Assembly (NCBI GenBank): GCA_003343905.1
Contig: QAKI01000016.1
Coordinates: forward strand, 109,900-173,899
Length of the DNA stretch: 64,000 nt
Source of the DNA: Subdoligranulum variabile
GTDB taxonomy: Bacteria > Bacillota > Clostridia > Oscillospirales > Ruminococcaceae
Direction of reading: 5' to 3'
The notes under the pieces are model-generated. The model did no database searches, was not told the DNA's origin, and was given only the letters and a program-made list of their open reading frames with translations. How positions within the stretch are numbered: the first letter of the stretch is position 1; every line of letters begins with the position of its first letter. Positions 59,958-64,000 of the stretch are shown here, one piece after another. The translations under genes and the position numbers were made by a program.

Positions 59958-59987
59958 TTGACAGGGCGCGTGTACTATGCGTATAAT
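59958..59987 (+). promoter_or_regulatory. Promoter of the GntR regulator gene
   Basis: A perfect TTGACA (59958-59963), an 18-base spacer and a perfect TATAAT (59982-59987), 33 bases before the start codon. Confidence 0.85.
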
Positions 59988-59990
59988 ACA
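59971..59990. promoter_or_regulatory. Probable GntR (YtrA-type) operator
   Basis: TGTACTATGCGTATAATACA is a 20-base inverted repeat with 8 of 10 pairs matched. It covers the -10 box of the regulator's own promoter, which fits autorepression. Confidence 0.6.
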
Positions 59991-60020
59991 CTCAAATCCC
60001 ACAGAAAGGCAGGCGATCTC

Positions 60021-60401
60021 ATGGTAAATTTTCGCGGCGTGCGGTTCCATGACCGCGCGCCGGTGTATCAGCAGATCGCCGAATACCTGAAACGGCAGAT
60101 CTTGCTGGGGGCCGTGCAGGACGGCGACCCGATGCCCAGCCGCCGGGAACTGGCAGCCCAGACCGGCATCAACCCCAACACGGCCCAGAAAGCCTACCGC
60201 CTGATGACCGAGGAAGGCTATGTGCGCACCGACGGCAACGCGGGCAGCGTGGTACACCTGACCCCGGCGCTGCGGGCGGCCATCGACGAGGAGATGACCC
60301 GCGGGCTGGTGGAGCGGTTTGTGGCCGAAGCCCAAGCCAACCATTTGAGTTACCGCAAGGTCATTGGCCTGGTGAGCGAGGTTTGGGGGGATGATGGGTG
60401 A
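60021..60401 (+). CDS. GntR family regulator, YtrA subfamily
   Basis: A 126-residue protein. Residues 10-75 are the GntR winged helix (APVYQQIAEYLKRQILLGAV, MPSRRELAAQTGINPNTAQ, LMTEEGYVRTDG). The C-terminal 45 residues are short and helical, as in the YtrA subgroup, which controls ABC exporters in Firmicutes. AAAGGCAGG precedes the ATG. The matching ABC genes lie 680 bases downstream beyond a repeat cluster. Confidence 0.87.
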   Translation: MVNFRGVRFHDRAPVYQQIAEYLKRQILLGAVQDGDPMPSRRELAAQTGINPNTAQKAYRLMTEEGYVRTDGNAGSVVHLTPALRAAIDEEMTRGLVERFVAEAQANHLSYRKVIGLVSEVWGDDG

Positions 60402-60458
60402 CGGGGCGCGCGGATTAGCAGAAGATGCAGGGGTTCCTGCAAACCGGGCGGTGCCTGC

Positions 60459-60518
60459 GGCGGGGTCAAGACCCCGCCCTACAGTACGCCCGAAAACGGG
60501 TTGCCATCCCGCAGAACC
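60459..60518. repeat. Dispersed palindromic repeat R1, copy 3 (long form)
   Basis: GGCGGGGTCAAGACCCCGCC then CTACAGTACGCCCGAAAACG and GGTTGCC. It shares about 60 bases with the copy at 60905-60965, with one visible mismatch. Between them (60519-60746) lie further small palindromes and a decayed R1 near 60678-60702; no gene is seen. Confidence 0.82.
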
Positions 60519-60746
60519 GCGTTGCCGCCGGGAACACCCACGGGCCGCCTACAGGCGGCCCCTACAACCTGCCGGAACGTCTACCATAAAAACGTGCCGT
60601 TTGCGGTGGTTTGTATGGGGGCGGGCGTTCCCGCCGGTGCCACGTCCCCCCGGTTCGCCGGGCGGTGCCCGGCATTTGTAGGGTGGGGTCTTGGCCCGCC
60701 GCATTCTTGTTACCGGTAAGGTTCCGGGCAAACGGAAGGTGCAAAA

Positions 60747-60808
60747 CCCTTCCGTCTGCCTGCGGCAGCCACCTCCCCTAAAAGGGGAGGCTTTACTCTA
60801 CTGCCCGC
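60747..60808. repeat. Dispersed repeat R3, copy 2
   Basis: Same order as at 56886: TCCGTCTGCCTGCGGCAGCC, CCTCCCC/GGGGAGG hairpin and CTTTACTCTACTGCCCG, followed directly by R2. Confidence 0.75.
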
Positions 60809-60876
60809 TAAAGGCTCCCCTGCGAGGGGAGCTGGATGCGCCGCAGGCGCAGACTGAGGGGTCTTGCAACTTCGGG
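60809..60876. repeat. Dispersed repeat R2, copy 3
   Basis: AAAGGCTCCCCTGCGAGGGG, AGCTGG, a CTGCGGCG-type inner hairpin (GCGCCGCAGGCGC) and CTGAGGGGTCTTGCAACTT. Confidence 0.75.
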
Positions 60877-60904
60877 CCGCGTTCCACTTGCCGCGTCGCC
60901 CCCA

Positions 60905-60965
60905 CGGCGGGGTCAAGACCCCGCCCTACAGTACGCCCGAAAACGGGTTGCCGTCCCGCAGAACC
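60905..60965. repeat. Dispersed palindromic repeat R1, copy 4 (long form)
   Basis: Near-identical to the copy at 60459-60518. After it the sequence to 61085 becomes AT-richer and gives the ribosome site AAAAGGAG of the permease gene. Confidence 0.82.
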
Positions 60966-61085
60966 ATATCACCGCTATGGACACCTTCCAGGCGGCAAGG
61001 CTTTTGTTTTTCCCTTACTGTATGATTCCCGTAATACAACCAATACAACAAACCCAAAACCAAAAGAAAAAAGGAGTGTATGCGT

Positions 61086-61838
61086 ATGAGACCCATTCTA
61101 TCGCTGGCTGCGTGGAACTGGCGCATGGCCCGCCGCCCCTACGGCATCCTGTGCGCGGTGTTCGCCGTGCAACAGTTGGCCGTGCTGCTGTTTCAAACAC
61201 AGGTCCCCGACCAACAGGGCGCCGGGCTGGCCCGTTACTACGAAAAAGGCTGGCAGTTTGAACTGTTTTTAGCGTTCTTTTTGCTGGCGGGGCTGCTGGC
61301 CGGGCCTGCCATCAACGACCAGAAACGGGCCAAATGCAGCTATACCTGGCTGACGATGCCCCTTTCGCCTGCCGCCCGGCTGGCGGGGCAGGTAATGACC
61401 GCCGCTGTTTTGCAGTTGGGTTTCGTCGCGTTGCAGTTGGTGCTGTATGTCCTGTACTTTTTCCCGGTGCAGGTGATGGAAAACGCCGTCGTGATGCAGC
61501 AGACCGGCCAACAGATCCCCCCGACCACGCTGTATGAGCAGCTGATTATGAACCGGGGATTCTACTGGCTGATTCCCCGCCGACCGGAACACACCGCCAT
61601 GCTGGTGTTCACCCTGCTGGCCGCCGCCCTGCTGCTGACCGCTGTGCGGCTGCACAAGGGCTGGCGGCGGGCCGTAGCGTTCCTCATCGGCGTGGTATGC
61701 GGGGGTGCCTGCATGGTAATCCTGCAAGTCGAACAACTTCAGGCACAGCACGATGAAGCCTTTTTGGAAGGAGTAATCCGCCCCAGCATACCGCCATTTC
61801 TGGCGCTGCGGGCCATCCGCCGCGCCGAGACCGCATAA
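61086..61838 (+). CDS. ABC exporter membrane subunit (YtrC/D-like)
   Basis: A 250-residue protein with about six membrane segments: one near residue 22, then about 50-65, 95-120, 165-188 and 195-215. KRAKCSYTWLTMPLSPAARLAGQV is the cytoplasmic loop that usually contacts the ATPase in ABC-2 permeases. The second ATG (61086) is preferred because AGGAG is nine bases upstream; the first is too close. It is the first gene after the repeat cluster. Confidence 0.75.
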   Translation: MRPILSLAAWNWRMARRPYGILCAVFAVQQLAVLLFQTQVPDQQGAGLARYYEKGWQFELFLAFFLLAGLLAGPAINDQKRAKCSYTWLTMPLSPAARLAGQVMTAAVLQLGFVALQLVLYVLYFFPVQVMENAVVMQQTGQQIPPTTLYEQLIMNRGFYWLIPRRPEHTAMLVFTLLAAALLLTAVRLHKGWRRAVAFLIGVVCGGACMVILQVEQLQAQHDEAFLEGVIRPSIPPFLALRAIRRAETA

Positions 61839-61857
61839 GGAAAGGAGGAATTTTTCC

Positions 61858-63234
61858 ATGAAAGGCAAACCCAAACGCCCGCTGCGCGGGCTGGCCCTGC
61901 TGGGAGCCGCGGCCGTTGTTGTGGTGGCTGCTGCCACCGTCTGGCTGCGCACGGGCTGGACCACCATCGGCCTGACCCTGACCGACCGCATCGGGAACGC
62001 GGCCCAAGACCTGCAGGGCTTCACGCTGGACGGCACTGTCGGTTGGACCCGCTCCTATGATACTTTATATTTCCATCTGGAGGACGGCGTCTTGCAGACC
62101 GATTTCCGCTTTGACGACCCGCAGATGCTCTACCTTAACCAAATTCTGGTGATCCAAAACTACGTTCTTCCGCCGGAATCCCGCGACGATGCCAACGACG
62201 TCGCCACCGTTGTCGGCATTGATTCCAGCGGTGGGCGGACCATCTCCGCCACCATTTACAGTCCCTTGCGCTGTATGTATACGCTGACGATGCCGGACGG
62301 GACCCTTGTGCGGCTGGCCGCCGGAGATCTCACGCTGGACGAGGCCGTGGCAGTCACAGCCCTTGACAGCGACACCAGTGAAACCGGTTACAACTACGAT
62401 TATGGATGGGACGAACCCCGTACCCGGCCCCTTTCCACGGAAGAACGCCTCGCCCTGCAGGAAGCCTTTCCTTCCTACCCGGTCAACGCCACCACCCTGC
62501 AGTTGGGCAACGACTATGTCCTGTGCTGGGAGCAGGAGTTGGGCGGGCGGCAGCCGGGGCTTTACCGCGTCCACGGCCTGACGGACGAGGAGATCCGCGC
62601 ACTGCCCCGTGACGGCAAGATGTATGACAAAGACGTACTTTGCGCTTCCACCGAGTTCGGCACCCTGACGCCCTTCTACTGCCCCGCAGACGCCAAGACC
62701 GCCCTGGCTGCCGCCGAGATGCAGAACGGATTCACCCTGCTGCTGTACCAGAACAACGACGGCATCCTGTGTGCCGATCTGGTGACTTCCGCCGGGCAGT
62801 TGTCCGATCACCGGGAACTGGGCAGCCTGCCGGACGCCGACCTCGTCACCCCCACGTTACTGCCCCGCACCGACCTCCGGGACGCCATGATTTCCACGGG
62901 ATATTCCCTTGCCATCCTGCGGGTGGAGAACGGCAAGTTCACCATAGCACAGGTTTTGGAAAACAACGGCAACACAGATGCCGCCGTGCTGAACGAAGCA
63001 GGCGACGGAATACTGACAGCCTATGTAAAAGGCAATACCTACCAGTATTGGTATGACGGATACGCACCGCTTTCGGGCTATCTGGAACTGGCCGCCTACG
63101 ATTTGACTACCGGTCACATGACCTACAGCGGCACGATTAACACCGGCAACGGCCCCTACTGGGAGAACCCGCACCGCGAAAATGGCCGGTTCGCTTTTAC
63201 CACATTGCCGCAGGACAGGGGGTATCGCGCATGA
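61858..63234 (+). CDS. Membrane-anchored protein of unknown function in an ABC operon
   Basis: A 458-residue protein with one N-terminal membrane segment (residues 11-32) and a large outside region, acidic and rich in beta-like motifs (DNA-binding or enzyme motifs are absent). I do not recognise the family. It starts 19 bases after the permease, with AAAGGAGGAA, and overlaps the ATPase gene by ATGA (63231-63234), so it belongs to the exporter. It could be an outside sensor or a dedicated accessory like those of Ytr-type systems (inferred). Confidence 0.7.
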   Translation: MKGKPKRPLRGLALLGAAAVVVVAAATVWLRTGWTTIGLTLTDRIGNAAQDLQGFTLDGTVGWTRSYDTLYFHLEDGVLQTDFRFDDPQMLYLNQILVIQNYVLPPESRDDANDVATVVGIDSSGGRTISATIYSPLRCMYTLTMPDGTLVRLAAGDLTLDEAVAVTALDSDTSETGYNYDYGWDEPRTRPLSTEERLALQEAFPSYPVNATTLQLGNDYVLCWEQELGGRQPGLYRVHGLTDEEIRALPRDGKMYDKDVLCASTEFGTLTPFYCPADAKTALAAAEMQNGFTLLLYQNNDGILCADLVTSAGQLSDHRELGSLPDADLVTPTLLPRTDLRDAMISTGYSLAILRVENGKFTIAQVLENNGNTDAAVLNEAGDGILTAYVKGNTYQYWYDGYAPLSGYLELAAYDLTTGHMTYSGTINTGNGPYWENPHRENGRFAFTTLPQDRGYRA

Positions 63235-63971
63235 TCGAAGTCAAAAATCTGCAAAAGACCTGGCGGCGGCACGGCAAGACCGTGGGCCTGCTGGGGGCTG
63301 ATTTCACCATTCCCGACGGGCAGGTGGTGGGCATCCTGGGCGAGAACGGCGCAGGCAAGACCACCCTGCTGCGGGCCATGGCCGGGCTGCTGCCCGCCAA
63401 AGGCGAAGCCCTGTTCGACGGCAAGCCCGCCCGCGCCCAGTACCAGCGCATCAGCTACATCACCGGCGAGGGCAGCTACTACCCCGGCCTGACGGTGGCC
63501 GAGTACGGCGCGATGCTGGCCGACCTGAACCCCGCCTTTGACCCGGCGCGGTACGACAACTTCTTGAAGTTTTTCTCGCTGGACGGGGCCAGTGTGATCG
63601 GGCAGCTTTCCACCGGGCAGCGCGCGCGGGTGGAACTGGCCGCGGGCTTCGGCAGGCGGGCCGCCTACTACCTGATGGACGAGCCGTTTCTGGGCAAGGA
63701 CCCCTTCACCCGCCGGGACTGCATCAAGCTGATGAGCGGCGCGCTCCACGGCGAGGAAACGATCCTGCTTTGCACCCACTATCTGGACGATGTGGAGCAG
63801 TTTTTGGACCGGGCGCTGATCCTGCACGGCGGGCGCATCGCCGGGGACGTGCTGCTGGACGACCTGCACGCCCAGGGCGAAACGCTGCTGGAACGCATGG
63901 CCGCCCTGTGCGGCTGGGACCCCCAGCACTATCTGGAATTCGGCGCGGACAAACCCGACAAGCCCGAGTAA
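63231..63971 (+). CDS. ABC transporter ATP-binding protein (YtrB-like)
   Basis: A 246-residue ATPase. Walker A is GENGAGKTT (about residues 36-44), the signature is LSTGQRARVEL and Walker B is YYLMDEPFLGKDPF, with the H-loop in LLCTHYLDDVEQ. TWRRHGKTVGLLGADFTI at the front is typical of drug/peptide exporters of the YtrB kind. It is the last gene in the window; the 29 bases after it hold no feature. Confidence 0.9.
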   Translation: MIEVKNLQKTWRRHGKTVGLLGADFTIPDGQVVGILGENGAGKTTLLRAMAGLLPAKGEALFDGKPARAQYQRISYITGEGSYYPGLTVAEYGAMLADLNPAFDPARYDNFLKFFSLDGASVIGQLSTGQRARVELAAGFGRRAAYYLMDEPFLGKDPFTRRDCIKLMSGALHGEETILLCTHYLDDVEQFLDRALILHGGRIAGDVLLDDLHAQGETLLERMAALCGWDPQHYLEFGADKPDKPE

Positions 63972-64000
63972 ACAGCGCGGCGGGCCGCCCCTTGCAGGGG

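Noticed and set aside
60459..60965. CRISPR-like array
   Set aside because: The repeats differ in kind and spacing, spacers are not uniform, copies are palindromic and dispersed over the window, and no cas gene is present.

Overview
This is a GC-rich stretch of bacterial chromosome, most likely from a Clostridia/Oscillospiraceae gut commensal (Gemmiger, Subdoligranulum or Faecalibacterium-like; inferred). Firmicute-type signs are strong AGGAGG ribosome binding sites with many TTG/GTG starts, a CIRCE operator on hsp20, B. subtilis-style TTTACA PhoP boxes, a YtrA-type GntR/ABC module and an agmatinase/carboxyspermidine polyamine operon. I found no tRNA, rRNA, phage, insertion sequence or CRISPR array.

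Layout. 1-204: start of argG with a promoter covered by two ARG boxes. 457-4027: small housekeeping and hypothetical genes (GIY-YIG/GNAT fusion, MYG1-type exonuclease, Cys-rich small protein, HEGGH membrane protein, C26 amidohydrolase). 4117-22370: an 18-kb cell-surface glycan operon on the minus strand, read from a TTGCGC-17-TATAAT promoter at 22342-22370. It holds about eight glycosyltransferases, a Wzx flippase, an epimerase, a nucleotidyltransferase, large membrane proteins, an LPG-synthase-like membrane protein that is probably frameshifted, a kinase-like protein and a HAD phosphatase. It contains both a GT11 (alpha-1,2-fucosyltransferase type) and a GT6 (ABO blood-group transferase family) gene, so it could build a histo-blood-group-like epitope.

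22481-24493: DUF624 protein, TrmN6-like methyltransferase and Nudix hydrolase. 24710-33456: a complete phosphate regulon, with pstS-pstC-pstA-pstB-phoU on one strand and a Na/Pi cotransporter plus PhoB/PhoR-type two-component system on the other. The 400-bp divergon between them carries two opposed arrays of 11-bp-spaced TTTACA-like boxes. 33541-40459: aldo/keto reductase with divergent LysR, siroheme nitrite/sulfite reductase family protein, P-loop kinase, orphan iron/cobalamin binding lipoprotein, XRE regulator, DUF4190 protein and an Lgt-like protein.

40586-46843: polyamine operon speA-speE-speB-CASDH-nspC, preceded by a leader of about 400 nt that ends in an intrinsic terminator just before speA. 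47078-48734: an AT-richer ABC exporter whose permease is broken by one extra T. 48875-51598: CIRCE-controlled hsp20, a flavodoxin-ferredoxin protein and an AI-2E family permease. 51729-56582: a Gld-like ABC operon whose ATPase has a long acidic insert. 57233-59722: a Big2/InlB-repeat surface protein. 60021-63971: a YtrA-type GntR regulator with an ABC exporter, split by a cluster of dispersed palindromic repeats. Similar repeats occur at 43126, 56719-57114 and 60459-60965.
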